Origin: Rhodanobacter sp. DHG33
Lineage (GTDB): Bacteria; Pseudomonadota; Gammaproteobacteria; Xanthomonadales; Rhodanobacteraceae
Direction of reading: 5' to 3'
NCBI RefSeq assembly: GCF_014843005.1
Contig: NZ_JACYXM010000001.1
Location: forward strand, 248,001 to 312,000
DNA: 64,000 nt
The notes under the pieces are model-generated. The model was given only the letters and a program-made list of their open reading frames with translations. It was not told the origin of the DNA and did no database searches. Shown here piece by piece: positions 63,993 to 64,000 of the stretch. How positions within the stretch are numbered: the stretch's first letter is position 1; every line of letters begins with the position of its first letter. The position numbers and the translations under genes were made by a program.

Positions 63993-64000
63993 GGCGCTAG

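Overview
The window is a high-GC (about two thirds G+C by eye), gene-dense chromosomal segment with no IS elements, prophage genes, CRISPR arrays, tRNAs or rRNAs that I can see. The gene content (TonB-dependent receptor, MetE and MetF with AhcY, an Uup-type ABC-F protein, RmuC, an OlsF-like acyltransferase fusion, DUF3228, intergenic palindromic repeats) fits a gammaproteobacterium of the Xanthomonadales/Lysobacterales, most likely Rhodanobacteraceae (Rhodanobacter/Dyella/Luteibacter type). This placement rests on recalled family distributions, not on a database search.

Layout. 1-8 kb: the end of a TonB-dependent receptor overlapping a secreted PAP2 acid phosphatase; the cell-division factor EnvC and a C-terminal processing protease; a small orphan ORF; a MidA-type methyltransferase divergent from a GlcD-like flavoprotein coupled to a uracil-DNA-glycosylase-family protein; then a structured intergenic repeat. 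8-16 kb: LysE-type exporter, NupG-like permease, histidine phosphatase, DusB, an LprI-domain lipoprotein-like protein, and a coupled pair of a two-domain OlsF-like acyltransferase and an LpxH-like phosphoesterase. 15.9-20 kb: cobalamin riboswitch-metE, then metK. 20-23.3 kb: D,D-carboxypeptidase and uup.

23.3-40.4 kb is the most striking part. On the minus strand lies one apparent 17-kb operon: an HlyD-type membrane fusion protein, a MacB/LolD-type ATPase, FIVE consecutive paralogous ~810-residue FtsX/MacB-type permeases, and an NtrC-type response regulator overlapping an NtrY-like histidine kinase. A near-consensus sigma-54 promoter sits immediately upstream of the first gene. I infer a self-regulated envelope exporter in which one ATPase and one adaptor may serve several permeases.

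40.5-64 kb is mainly housekeeping: yqhA, ppc, SAH riboswitch-ahcY, a class II Fic protein with a small partner ORF and a repeat-rich promoter, DUF3228 divergent from metF, ilvE, an RlmI-type methyltransferase, a ferredoxin-reductase-like FAD protein, rmuC, folE, a diguanylate cyclase, an EF-hand protein, an MFS exporter, DUF1993, a retropepsin-like protease, a COG2509 FAD protein, a HAD phosphatase and trpC.

The methionine/SAM cycle genes (metE, metK, ahcY, metF) are spread over 32 kb but look jointly regulated. metE has a cobalamin riboswitch and ahcY an SAH riboswitch. The leaders of metE, metK and metF also share a roughly 30-bp dyad beginning ATCTYTTYATYSG that I propose as a common operator.
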